Below are positions 42,640 through 51,415 of a stretch of DNA of 64,000 bases, piece after piece. The notes below the pieces were generated by a model. That model did no database searches and was not told the DNA's origin. It saw only the letters and a program-made list of their open reading frames with translations. This stretch comes from Roseateles puraquae (GTDB taxonomy: Bacteria > Pseudomonadota > Gammaproteobacteria > Burkholderiales > Burkholderiaceae_C): NCBI RefSeq assembly GCF_002205845.1, contig NZ_NISI01000005.1, positions 1 through 64,000 of the forward strand, read 5' to 3'. The position numbers and the translations under genes were made by a program. The stretch's first letter is position 1. The number at the start of each line of letters is the position of its first letter.

Positions 42640-43913
42640 GCCGGGCGCGCATGCTGAAGGACTCGGCCGCTAACCTGCTGGGTTTTGGCCTGCCCCTGGT
42701 GGCGGCCTTCTTCTGCATCCCGCCGCTGATCCACGGGCTTGGCACTGACCGCTTTGGCGTGCTGACCTTGCTGTGGGCGGTGGCCAGCTACCTAGGCCTG
42801 CTTGACCTGGGACTGGGCAAGGTCGTTACCCAGGAGTTATCTGCTCCAGCGCCCGGTCGTACACCCTTGCCGCGACCGGTGGTGGTGGGCAACGCGATGC
42901 TGCTGTTGGGGCTGCTGAGCCTCTTCATCATCGCCATTGCGGGACTGCTGCTGCTCGGCGCCGGCCTGCAGGCTCAGTCCACGCCCTGGAAGACCGACGC
43001 GCTGTGGGCCGGGGCGGTCATGCTGATGGGCATCCCGGCGCTGGTGCTGTCCAACGGCTACAAGGGCATCCTGGAGGCCGACGGGCATTTCTCGATGGTC
43101 AACGCCGTGCGCGTGCCGATCGGCATATGGACGTTTGCGGGCCCGCTGGCGGTCTGTTATCTCTTCGGCCCCTCGCTGGTCGCGATTTCGCTGGCGCTGG
43201 TCATGGGGCGACTCGCCAATCTCGCGGCCTACATGCTGGCGTCTGGCGAGGCCTGGTCACCACGTGCCTGGCTCGCACAAAGTGACAGGTCGGTGCTCAA
43301 GGGGCTCGCGACAACCGGCGGCTGGATGTCGATGAGCAGCCTGTTGAGCGCCTTCATGGGGTACGTCGACCGCTTTGTGCTCGCTTATGTGGCCACACCG
43401 TCCGTGGTGGCCTACTACGCCGTCTCCCAGGAGATCGTGACCAAGCTCTGGATCTTCCCGACCAGTGTGGTCACGGCGACCTTCCCCGCCATGGTGAAGG
43501 CCCATGCCGAAGGCGATGCAGCCCGGCGCGTCTTGTGGCGCTCCGCGGCGCTCGTGATGTTGCTCGTCATCCCCATCTGCACGGTGCTGGGTGTCTGGGC
43601 GCGCCCCATCCTGGCGTTGTGGGTGGGCGAGGAGTTCGCCGCCGCCTCTCACCAGGTGTTGTCCATCCTGTGCCTGGGCATGGTGTTCGGCGGCGCTGCG
43701 GCTGTGCCGTTCACGGTCTTGCATGCCATGCGCTTGCAAAAGGTCGCCGCGCAGATCCATGCCGCGGAGTTTCCGGTCTTTCTGGTGCTGATCGTGGTGC
43801 TGTCCAGCCAGTGGGGCGCCGTCGGCGCAGCCATGGCCTGGACGCTGCGTTGCGCCATCGACTTCTGTCTCATGGCCTTTTGGTGCGCACGCGCGCTCAA
43901 GGGGAAGGCATGA
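42633..43913 (+). CDS. wzx: Polysaccharide flippase (Wzx-like), locus B
   Basis: 426 residues with about twelve membrane helices. The N-terminal LKDSAANLLGFGLPLVAAF and the DRFGVLTLLWAVASYLGLLDLGLG segment are typical of the Wzx/RfbX family. Its place right after the polymerase supports a Wzx/Wzy pathway. It is distinct from the flippase of locus A, to which it shows no close resemblance. It overlaps the next gene by four bases. Confidence 0.88.
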   Translation: MLSRARMLKDSAANLLGFGLPLVAAFFCIPPLIHGLGTDRFGVLTLLWAVASYLGLLDLGLGKVVTQELSAPAPGRTPLPRPVVVGNAMLLLGLLSLFIIAIAGLLLLGAGLQAQSTPWKTDALWAGAVMLMGIPALVLSNGYKGILEADGHFSMVNAVRVPIGIWTFAGPLAVCYLFGPSLVAISLALVMGRLANLAAYMLASGEAWSPRAWLAQSDRSVLKGLATTGGWMSMSSLLSAFMGYVDRFVLAYVATPSVVAYYAVSQEIVTKLWIFPTSVVTATFPAMVKAHAEGDAARRVLWRSAALVMLLVIPICTVLGVWARPILALWVGEEFAAASHQVLSILCLGMVFGGAAAVPFTVLHAMRLQKVAAQIHAAEFPVFLVLIVVLSSQWGAVGAAMAWTLRCAIDFCLMAFWCARALKGKA

Positions 43914-45124
43914 GCACCCCTGCGATGAATTCACCCTCCACGGGCCCTTGCCTGCTTTCCATCGTCATCCCGACGCGCAATCGTTTCGACTGCGCGAGTG
44001 CCTGCATTGCGGCGGGCCGCCTCGCTGCGCCGCACGCGCAGATCGTCATCGCCGACTCAAGCGACAGCAACGAACTGCAGGACCATGTCGCCACGTTGCC
44101 GCAGGTCACCGGGCGGCTGGACTACCGGCGCAGCCCGAAGGACGCGAATGTTGTCGAGAACTTCGAGTTCGCGCTGACCCATTGCGTGGGTGAGTATGTG
44201 ATCTTCGTCGGCGACGACGATGTCGTCGGCCCTCAGATTGAAGACGTGGCGGCCTGGGCCGCGCGCGACGGCATCGACGCCGTGGTGCCTTACGGCAACC
44301 GCTTTGGTGTCGCCTACTACTGGCCGGGTGTCGATTCCAAGTACTTTGGCGATGCCTACAGCGGCAAAGTCTTTGTCTGGTCGGCGTCCGGGGACCGCCG
44401 CGAGGTCGACCCCATGTCAGAGTTGCGGCATGCGGAGCAGCATGTTGGCCGAGGCCTGGCGCTCCTGCCGCGCATCTACCACGGTCTGGTGCGGCGCTCC
44501 ACGCTGACGGAGGTCAGTGCGCGTTTCGGGGCGCTCTTCGGCGGCGTGAGTCCTGATATCTACAGCGCCATCCTGATCGCCTGCGTGGCGCGGCGCGTCG
44601 TCTTCCTGGACTTCCCGTTTTTCATCCCGGGAGCTTCGCCGCGCAGTGAAGCCGGCTCGGGGGCTGCGCGCACCGATCGGGTGTCGTTTGATGACAGTCC
44701 CTACCTCAAGCGGTTCAAGAACCTGCGCTGGAACCCGCTGGTGCCGCGGTTCTTCTCGCCGTACACCGTCTGGGGTTACTCGATGGTGGAGGGCATGCGG
44801 ACGGCCGGCTTGCCGGTCACGGCCTTGACCTATGCGCGCATCTATGTGCGTTGCCTGGCGTACTGCTTTGGCTACCGGCGCGAGATCATGGCGGCGGTTA
44901 GGCAATGCGGCCTGCAGTTCGGTCGCGGCACGATGCGGGCCGCCATGGCCCGCGCGGCGTTGGAAGAGGTCTCCCACACGTTGCGTCGTGTCTTGCCGCG
45001 TCTCTTGGCGCCGCGCGCTGGTGGGTGGGCGCGTCGACATGGTGAAGTCGTCGATTCGGTGGCCGCACTGCGCCTGGTGACGTCGCTGGTGGAGCCCTTC
45101 CGCGCGCCGCGCAGCGAGCGCTGA
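43910..45124 (+). CDS. Glycosyltransferase family 2-like protein
   Basis: 404 residues. The GT-A start LLSIVIPTRNRFDCASACI, ADSSDSNEL and the DxD-like YVIFVGDDDVVGP (about 99-111) are visible. The second half (about 200-400) is not typical GT2 and has no recognised domain. It acts presumably on lipid-linked sugar in locus B. It starts four bases inside the flippase end; 61 bases of non-coding sequence separate it from the oxygenase. Confidence 0.8.
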   Translation: MSTPAMNSPSTGPCLLSIVIPTRNRFDCASACIAAGRLAAPHAQIVIADSSDSNELQDHVATLPQVTGRLDYRRSPKDANVVENFEFALTHCVGEYVIFVGDDDVVGPQIEDVAAWAARDGIDAVVPYGNRFGVAYYWPGVDSKYFGDAYSGKVFVWSASGDRREVDPMSELRHAEQHVGRGLALLPRIYHGLVRRSTLTEVSARFGALFGGVSPDIYSAILIACVARRVVFLDFPFFIPGASPRSEAGSGAARTDRVSFDDSPYLKRFKNLRWNPLVPRFFSPYTVWGYSMVEGMRTAGLPVTALTYARIYVRCLAYCFGYRREIMAAVRQCGLQFGRGTMRAAMARAALEEVSHTLRRVLPRLLAPRAGGWARRHGEVVDSVAALRLVTSLVEPFRAPRSER

Positions 45125-45185
45125 AGCGCCTGGACGAGTGCTGCGGCGACGGCTGATGCCGCGTGCGGTGCGAGAATAAAGGGTT

Positions 45186-46004
45186 ATGAAGGAAGAACTG
45201 GTCCAACTCATCGTCGCCCGCCTGTCGGCCGATCGGGACGCCTTGAAGACGGCCTTCCAGGCCTCCAAGAACGAAGTCGGCGTGCGCTACTGCGCCGTCG
45301 ATGATCTGCTGCCGCAAGAGCTCGCCGAACGCATCCACCGCGCCTTTCCGCAGCCCTCGGCCATGCGCCTGATGGAGAGCTTTCGGGAGCGCAAGTACAC
45401 GTCGAAGAGCTTTGACCAGTTCGATCCGCTGATGGCGGACATCACGTTCGCGGTGCAGGACCCGCGTGTCGTGGAGGTGGTGGAGCAGATCACCGGCATC
45501 CGCGAGCAGATTCCCGACGCCAGCTTGTACGCGGGTGGCCTGAGCGCCATGGTCAAGGGCCATCACCTGGGGCCGCACATCGACAACTCGCACGAGGCCT
45601 CGCGGCGCTACTACCGCACGCTCAACCTGCTGTACTACGTGACGCCCGGCTGGTCGCTGGAGAACGGCGGCAACCTCGAGCTGTGGGACGAACGGGTGCG
45701 CAAGAACGTCACCATCGTCAGCCGCTTCAATCGCCTGGCGATCATGGAGACGACGCCCACATCCTGGCATTCCGTCAGCCCGGTGGTGGCCGATGGCACC
45801 CGCTGCTGTGTCTCCAACTACTACTTCTCGCCGCGTTCGCCCACGGGGCAGGACTACTTCAACGTGACATCGTTCAGCGCCCGCCCCGAGCAACCGCTGC
45901 TGCGCCTGCTGGCGCGTGTGGACAACGGGCTGCGCCAGGGCGTGCGCGCGCTGGTGCCGCAGGGCCTGGGCAAGAAGGACGTCTACGAAGGCCCCAAGCC
46001 GTGA
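45186..46004 (+). CDS. 2-oxoglutarate/Fe(II)-dependent oxygenase (prolyl-4-hydroxylase-like fold)
   Basis: 272 residues. The iron-binding facial triad is H131-x-D133 (LGPHIDNS) and H195 (SWHSVSPV), and R206 (DGTRCCVSNYYF) is the 2-oxoglutarate anchor, eleven residues later. This is the 2OG-FeII_Oxy_3 arrangement. Substrates in such loci may be sugars, sugar-linked lipids or proteins; this one is unknown. It has GAGAAT at 45172-45177, eight bases before the ATG, so it may have its own promoter. It overlaps the next GT4 by four bases. Confidence 0.85.
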   Translation: MKEELVQLIVARLSADRDALKTAFQASKNEVGVRYCAVDDLLPQELAERIHRAFPQPSAMRLMESFRERKYTSKSFDQFDPLMADITFAVQDPRVVEVVEQITGIREQIPDASLYAGGLSAMVKGHHLGPHIDNSHEASRRYYRTLNLLYYVTPGWSLENGGNLELWDERVRKNVTIVSRFNRLAIMETTPTSWHSVSPVVADGTRCCVSNYYFSPRSPTGQDYFNVTSFSARPEQPLLRLLARVDNGLRQGVRALVPQGLGKKDVYEGPKP

Positions 46005-47062
46005 CGCAGCAGGCCGGGCGCCTGCTGCTGTACGCGCCCAATGTCCACACCGGCGGCGGCTTCGTGCTGTTGCAGGCCCTGCTCGCGGCCTGGCCGGGCG
46101 ACCAGCCTCTGGTGGCCTGGCTGGATGACCGGGCGCGCGCGCGGCTGACGCTGCCGGGGCGGGCCGAGGTGGTCTGGGTGCAGGCCTCCGCCGGCTCGCG
46201 GCTGAAGGCGGAGTTCACGCTGGCCGCCGCGGCGCGCAAGCAGGATCGCGTGCTGTGCTTCCATGGCTTGCCGCCGCTGCGCCGCCTTGAGGCGCCGGTC
46301 TGGCTGTTCCAGCAGAACCGCAACTATCTCGGCCAGGTGCCGCTGGCCGCTTTCGGCTTCAAGACGCGCCAGCGCTTGCGCTTCGAGCAATCCATCAGCC
46401 GCTGGTTGCGGCATCGCGTGGCCCGGTATTGGGTGCAGACACCGTCGATGGCGCGCGCCGTGCAGGCCTGGTACGGACCGCAGGAGGCAGACATCCGTGT
46501 GTTGCCCTTCGCACCACCTGCACCGCCTGCGCCGCCAGCACCGCCGGCCTCGTCAGCGCCAGCACCTCGACAGTGGGATTTCATCTACGTCGCCGACGGC
46601 GAGGCGCACAAGAACCACCGGACGCTGGTGCAGGCCTGGGTTCTGCTGGCTGCGCAGGGGCTGCGGCCGAGCCTGGCGCTCACCTTGTCGGCGCGCGACG
46701 CCGGCTTGGCTGCCTGGGTGCAGAGCCAGGCCGACGAGCACGGCCTGCGCATCACCAACCTCGGGCCGCGTTCGCATGAGGACGTGCTGGCCCTGTACCG
46801 CTGCGCAGGTGCCCTGGTCTTCCCGTCCAAGGGCGAATCCTTCGGCCTGCCGCTGATCGAAGCGCGTCAGGCGGGCCTGCCCATCCTGGCGGGAGAGCTC
46901 GACTTCGTGCGCGACGTCTGCGCGCCGGCGCAGACATTCGATCCGGCCTCGGCCGTCTCCATCGCGCGCGCGGTGCGACGCTTTCTCGGTCAACCCGAGC
47001 CGCCCCTGGCGCCCGCGCTCGCCGCGGACTTCCTGCAAGCCCTGCTCGCGCCGGACGCATGA
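46001..47062 (+). CDS. Glycosyltransferase family 4 with PPA-repeat linker
   Basis: 353 residues from a GTG that overlaps the oxygenase stop (GTGA). The N-terminal half (LLYAPNVHTGGGFVLLQALL) is followed by a linker of repeated Pro-Pro-Ala (about residues 170-190) and a GT4 donor half: FIYVADGEAHKNHRTLVQAW, LGPRSHEDVLALYRCAGAL and SKGESFGLPLIEARQAGLPI. The E-x7-E motif ESFGLPLIE is intact. Donor sugar unknown. It overlaps the next gene by four bases. Confidence 0.85.
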   Translation: MTQQAGRLLLYAPNVHTGGGFVLLQALLAAWPGDQPLVAWLDDRARARLTLPGRAEVVWVQASAGSRLKAEFTLAAAARKQDRVLCFHGLPPLRRLEAPVWLFQQNRNYLGQVPLAAFGFKTRQRLRFEQSISRWLRHRVARYWVQTPSMARAVQAWYGPQEADIRVLPFAPPAPPAPPAPPASSAPAPRQWDFIYVADGEAHKNHRTLVQAWVLLAAQGLRPSLALTLSARDAGLAAWVQSQADEHGLRITNLGPRSHEDVLALYRCAGALVFPSKGESFGLPLIEARQAGLPILAGELDFVRDVCAPAQTFDPASAVSIARAVRRFLGQPEPPLAPALAADFLQALLAPDA

Positions 47063-48300
47063 AGGTCTTGCTGCTGAGCCAGCACTTCTGGCCCGAGTCG
47101 TTCCGCATCAATGAGGTGGCGCAGTCGCTGGTCGAGCAGGGCTGCGAGGTGACCGTGCTCACCGGCAAGCCCAATTACCCGGACGGCGACATCTTCCCGG
47201 GTTACCAAGTGGCGGGTGTGCAGAGGGAGCGCCACGAGGGCTATGAGATCGTCCGTGTGCCACTGATGCCGCGCGGGCGGGGGGGCGCGCGCCGGCTGGT
47301 GCTGAACTACCTGTCCTTCCTGGCGGCGGCTTCGGTGCTGGGGCCGTGGGCCCTGCGGGGGCGGCGCTTTGATGCCATCTTCGTCTACGGCACCAGCCCC
47401 ATCCTGCAGGCCATCGCGGCCATCGTGCTGAAGTGGATCAAGCGGGCCGCGCTCGTCGTGTGGGTGCAGGACCTCTGGCCGGACAGCCTCGAGATCACGG
47501 GTTTCGTGCGCAACCGTCGGTTGCTGGCTGCCGTGGCGGTGGTGGTGCGCTGGATCTACCGGCGCAGTGATCTGCTGCTGGTGCAGTCGCCGGCCTTCAT
47601 GGCGCCCGTGCTGGCCATGGCCGGCCCCACGCCGGTGGCCGTGCACGAGAACCCGGCCGATCGCGCATCCGCCAGCGCCGCCTTCGCGCCGACCACGCTG
47701 CAGTTGGAGCGCACAGCTTTCAACATTGTCTTTGCGGGCAACCTGGGTACGGTGCAATCGCTGGACTGCGTGCTCGATGCCGCCGAGCGCCTCGGCGCGC
47801 CCAGTGGCGTGCGCTGGGTGCTGGTGGGCAGCGGCGCGCGAGACGGCTGGCTGGCGGATCAGGTCAAGGCGCGTGGCCTGACGCAGGTCACACTGGCCGG
47901 GCGGCTGCCGCCGGAGCAGATGCCGGCGGTGTTCGAGCAGGCGGATGCGCTGCTCGTCAGCCTGACCGGCGGGCCCGCCTTGAGCCGGACGGTTCCGAGC
48001 AAAATACAGGCCTATCTGGCGGCCGGGCGGCCCATCCTGGCCTCGATGGACGGGGAGGGCGCCCGGGTGGTGCAAGCGGCGGGTGCGGGTCTGGCGTGTG
48101 CCGCCGAAGATGCTGCGGCGTTGGCCGCCGCCGCCCAGGCGCTGCGCGACCTGCCACCCGAGGCGCGACAGCGCATGGGCGAGGCGGGGCGGCGCTATTA
48201 CGCCGAGCATTACGACCCCGACCGGCTGGCCCGGGCGCTGGTAGGACATTTGACAGGCGCCGTCGCGGCGCGCAACAGGCAAGAGAAGAAGGTGCAATGA
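47059..48300 (+). CDS. Glycosyltransferase family 4, WbuB/WcaI-like
   Basis: 413 residues. The start MKVLLLSQHFWPESFRINE, then VLTGKPNYPDGDIFPGY and VQDLWPDSLEITGF, are signatures of the WbuB/WcaI group, whose studied members transfer L-FucNAc. This fits the nucleotide-L-sugar genes directly downstream. The donor half shows IVFAGNLGTVQSLDCVLDAA, LVGSGARDGWL and VPSKIQAYLAAGRPIL. It overlaps both neighbours by four bases. Confidence 0.88.
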   Translation: MKVLLLSQHFWPESFRINEVAQSLVEQGCEVTVLTGKPNYPDGDIFPGYQVAGVQRERHEGYEIVRVPLMPRGRGGARRLVLNYLSFLAAASVLGPWALRGRRFDAIFVYGTSPILQAIAAIVLKWIKRAALVVWVQDLWPDSLEITGFVRNRRLLAAVAVVVRWIYRRSDLLLVQSPAFMAPVLAMAGPTPVAVHENPADRASASAAFAPTTLQLERTAFNIVFAGNLGTVQSLDCVLDAAERLGAPSGVRWVLVGSGARDGWLADQVKARGLTQVTLAGRLPPEQMPAVFEQADALLVSLTGGPALSRTVPSKIQAYLAAGRPILASMDGEGARVVQAAGAGLACAAEDAAALAAAAQALRDLPPEARQRMGEAGRRYYAEHYDPDRLARALVGHLTGAVAARNRQEKKVQ

Positions 48301-49169
48301 CGACCAACAAGCGACGCCTGCTGGTGCTGGGCGCCAGCGGCATGCTGGGCAATGCGGTGCTGCGCGTGTTTGCAGCGGATGAGGGCTACGAGGTGTACGG
48401 CTCGGTGCGCAGCGCAGGCGTGGTGTCGCGCTTGCAGTCGCATGCGCCCGCGGCCCGCTTCGTGCCTGGCGTGGATGTGGAGAGCCTGGACAGCCTGACC
48501 CGCCTGTTCGCCCAGGTGAAGCCCGATCTGGTGGTCAACTGCATCGGCATCGTGAAGCAATTGGCCGAGGCAGACGACCCGCTGACCGCCATTCCGATCA
48601 ACGCGCTGCTGCCGCACCGCCTGGCCCGCCTGGCCCAGGTGTGTGGCGCGCGGCTGATCCATGTCAGCACCGACTGCGTCTTCTCCGGCGCCAAGGGCGG
48701 CTACCTGGAATCCGACCCTGCCGATGCGCAGGATCTGTACGGCCGCAGCAAGCTGATGGGCGAGGTGGACTACGACAACGCGGTCACGCTTCGCACCTCC
48801 ATCATCGGCCACGAGCTGGCCAGCGCGCATGGGCTGGTGGGCTGGTTCCTGTCACAGACGGGGCCGGTGCGGGGCTTCACGAAGGCGGTGTTCTCGGGCC
48901 TGCCCACGGTGGAGCTGGCGCGCGTGATGAAGGACGTGGTCGCGCCCCATCCCGAACTGCGCGGCACCTGGCATGTGTCGGCTGAAGCGATCGACAAGTA
49001 CAGCCTGCTCAAGTTGGTGGCCGCCGAGTACGGACGCGACAACCTCATCTCGCCGGATGACAAGCTGGTCATCGACCGGTCGCTGGACTCCAGCCGCTTC
49101 CGTGCGGCCACCGGCTATGCCCCGCCTTCCTGGCCCGATCTGGTGCGCAGCATGCGCGCCTTCGGCTGA
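48297..49169 (+). CDS. RmlD-like sugar nucleotide 4-reductase (short SDR, no cupin)
   Basis: 290 residues. The NAD(P) motif GASGMLG is at 12-18, HVSTDCVFSG carries the catalytic Thr/Ser region, and YGRSK the Tyr-Lys pair. It lies just before a WbjB-like dehydratase and a WecB-like epimerase. In the UDP-L-FucNAc pathway this place is held by WbjC/CapF, about 370 residues with a C-terminal cupin; here only the reductase domain is present. It therefore more resembles the reductase of the UDP-L-RhaNAc/L-QuiNAc route (WbvR type). The product assignment is inference. Confidence 0.78.
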   Translation: MTTNKRRLLVLGASGMLGNAVLRVFAADEGYEVYGSVRSAGVVSRLQSHAPAARFVPGVDVESLDSLTRLFAQVKPDLVVNCIGIVKQLAEADDPLTAIPINALLPHRLARLAQVCGARLIHVSTDCVFSGAKGGYLESDPADAQDLYGRSKLMGEVDYDNAVTLRTSIIGHELASAHGLVGWFLSQTGPVRGFTKAVFSGLPTVELARVMKDVVAPHPELRGTWHVSAEAIDKYSLLKLVAAEYGRDNLISPDDKLVIDRSLDSSRFRAATGYAPPSWPDLVRSMRAFG

Positions 49170-49189
49170 ACCCCACAAGAAAGAGTGTC

Positions 49190-50200
49190 ATGTTCAAAGA
49201 CAAGGTCCTGCTGATCACCGGAGGTACCGGCAGCTTCGGCAATGCGGTGCTGAGCCGCTTCCTGCAATCGGATTTCGCCGAGATCCGCATCTTCAGCCGT
49301 GACGAGAAGAAGCAGGAGGACATGCGCATCGCGCTGAAGAGCGACAAGGTCAAGTTCTACATCGGCGACGTGCGCGACTACGACAGCGTGCACGATGCCC
49401 TGAGCGGCGTGGACTACGTCTTCCACGCGGCGGCGCTCAAGCAGGTGCCCTCGTGCGAGTTCTATCCGATGGAAGCGGTCAAGACCAACGTCATCGGTGC
49501 AGAGAACGTGATGCGGGCCGCCATCGCCCAGGGCGTCAGCCGCGTCGTCGTGCTCTCCACCGACAAGGCGGTCTATCCCATCAATGCAATGGGCATGTCC
49601 AAGGCCATGATGGAGAAGGTCATGGTGGCCAAGTCGCGGCTGTGCGACCCGAGCAAGACCGTGCTGTCGGCCACGCGCTACGGCAACGTGATGGCCTCGC
49701 GCGGCTCCGTCATCCCGCTGTTCCTGCAGCAGCTGCAGGACGGCAAGCCGCTGACCATCACCGACCCGACGATGACGCGCTTCCTGATGTCGCTGGAAGA
49801 GTCAGTCGACCTCGTGCTCTACGCCTTCGAGCATGCGCGCCCGGGCGACATCTTCGTTCAGAAGGCGCCGGCTTCGACGGTGGGCGACCTGGCCGAAGCC
49901 ATGCGCCAGCTCCTGCACAAGAGCAACGAGATCAAGATCATCGGCACGCGCCATGGCGAGAAGCTGTATGAATCGCTGGTGTCGCGAGAAGAGATGGCCC
50001 GCTCCGAAGACCTCGGTGGCTACTACCGCATCCCGGCCGACTCGCGCGACTTGAACTACGCCAAGTATTTCGTCGAGGGTCAGACAGCCATCTCCGAGAT
50101 CGATGACTACACCTCCCACAACACCCGTCGCCTCAACGTGGAGGAGGTCAAGCAGGTGCTGCTGCAGCTGGATCTCATCCGGGAGGCCGTGAATGCTTAA
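49190..50200 (+). CDS. UDP-GlcNAc C4,6-dehydratase/C5-epimerase (WbjB/CapE-like)
   Basis: 336 residues, the soluble inverting dehydratase. The NADP motif is GGTGSFG (11-17), and VLSTDKAVYPINAMGMSKAM shows the Met-Lys active-site variant of this subclass. LKQVPSCEFYPMEAVKTNV is highly conserved in WbjB/CapE. It makes UDP-2-acetamido-2,6-dideoxy-L-arabino-4-hexulose from UDP-GlcNAc in the cytosol. It lies 20 bases after the reductase gene and overlaps the epimerase by eight bases. Confidence 0.9.
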   Translation: MFKDKVLLITGGTGSFGNAVLSRFLQSDFAEIRIFSRDEKKQEDMRIALKSDKVKFYIGDVRDYDSVHDALSGVDYVFHAAALKQVPSCEFYPMEAVKTNVIGAENVMRAAIAQGVSRVVVLSTDKAVYPINAMGMSKAMMEKVMVAKSRLCDPSKTVLSATRYGNVMASRGSVIPLFLQQLQDGKPLTITDPTMTRFLMSLEESVDLVLYAFEHARPGDIFVQKAPASTVGDLAEAMRQLLHKSNEIKIIGTRHGEKLYESLVSREEMARSEDLGGYYRIPADSRDLNYAKYFVEGQTAISEIDDYTSHNTRRLNVEEVKQVLLQLDLIREAVNA

Positions 50201-51329
50201 GGTCATGACGGTCGTGGGCACGCGGCCGGAGATCATCCGGCTGTCCCGCGTCATCGCGCAGCTGGACCGGCATTGCGAGCATGTGCTCGTGCACACCGGC
50301 CAGAACTACGATTACGAGCTCAACGAGGTCTTCTTCAGTGACCTCGGCATCCGCAAGCCCGACCATTTCCTGGAGGCAGCGGGCGCCTCTGCGGCAGAGA
50401 CCATCGCGCAGGTGATCCAGAACGTGGACCGCGTGCTGGCCCAGACCCAGCCGGATGCACTGCTCATCCTCGGAGACACCAACAGCTGCCTCGCCGCCAT
50501 CGCCGCCAAACGCCGCAAGGTGCCGATCTTTCACATGGAGGCGGGCAACCGCTGCTTCGATTTCCGGGTGCCGGAGGAGATCAACCGCCGCATCGTCGAC
50601 CACACCGCCGACATCAACCTCAGCTACAGCCAGATCGCCCGCGACTATCTGCTGCGGGAAGGCTTTCCGCCCGACCAGGTGATCGTGACCGGCAGCCCGA
50701 TGCGCGAGGTGATCGAACATTACCGCCCCGGCATCGAGGCCTCCGATGTGTTGGCCCGCCAGGGCCTGGAGGCCGGGCGCTACTTCGTGGTCAGTTCGCA
50801 CCGCGAGGAGAACGTCGATGCTCCCGAGAACCTGCAGCGCCTGCTGCACGTGCTCAACACCCTGGCCGAGCGCTACGACGAGCCCGTCATCGTCTCGACG
50901 CACCCTCGCACCCGCAAGCGCCTGGAGGCGCTGCTGGCGCAGCAGGCGATGCATCCTCGAGTCCAGTTCATGAAGCCTTTCGGCTTCCTGGACTACGTCC
51001 GGCTGCAGTGCAGCGCGCGGGCGGTGCTGTCGGACAGCGGCACCATCACCGAGGAGTCTTCCATCCTCAACTTCCCGGCACTGAACCTGCGCGAGGTCCA
51101 CGAGCGCCCGGAGGGCTTCGAGGAAGGAGCGGTGATGATGGTCGGATTCGACGTCGAGCGCGTGCTGGACGGCCTGCGCATCCTGGAGAGCCAGCCGCGC
51201 GGTGACGAGCGACTGCTGCGTCTCGTGAACGACTACGCGCCGGCCAATGTGTCCGACAAGGTGTTGCGCATCATCCTGAGCTACACCGGTTTCGTGAACC
51301 GCAAGGTCTGGCGCAAGCCCCAGGCCTGA
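50193..51329 (+). CDS. UDP-GlcNAc 2-epimerase-like C2 epimerase (WbjD/CapG-like)
   Basis: 378 residues. Family marks: VGTRPEIIRLSRVI at the start, HTGQNYDYELNEVFF, GDTNSCLAA, SSHREENVD, STHPRTRKR and SDSGTITEESSIL. In this gene context it epimerises C2 of a UDP-L-HexNAc, giving L-FucNAc or L-QuiNAc, rather than making ManNAc. Its overlap with the dehydratase gene supports a joint pathway. It is the last gene of the locus B operon; the following Wzz-like gene is convergent. Confidence 0.88.
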   Translation: MLKVMTVVGTRPEIIRLSRVIAQLDRHCEHVLVHTGQNYDYELNEVFFSDLGIRKPDHFLEAAGASAAETIAQVIQNVDRVLAQTQPDALLILGDTNSCLAAIAAKRRKVPIFHMEAGNRCFDFRVPEEINRRIVDHTADINLSYSQIARDYLLREGFPPDQVIVTGSPMREVIEHYRPGIEASDVLARQGLEAGRYFVVSSHREENVDAPENLQRLLHVLNTLAERYDEPVIVSTHPRTRKRLEALLAQQAMHPRVQFMKPFGFLDYVRLQCSARAVLSDSGTITEESSILNFPALNLREVHERPEGFEEGAVMMVGFDVERVLDGLRILESQPRGDERLLRLVNDYAPANVSDKVLRIILSYTGFVNRKVWRKPQA

Positions 51330-51415
51330 CCCGCAGCGCCTGCAGCCTCACGGGGCCTGATCGGAAGGCTCAGCAGGCCCGGCCGGCCCGGTGCCATGCG
51401 CGCCTTCACGCGCCT

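Noticed and set aside
51354-51381. GGGCCTG/CAGGCCC inverted repeat as a terminator between the epimerase and Wzz-like genes
   Set aside because: The loop is 14 bases and no T-run follows on either strand; evidence is too weak to list it.
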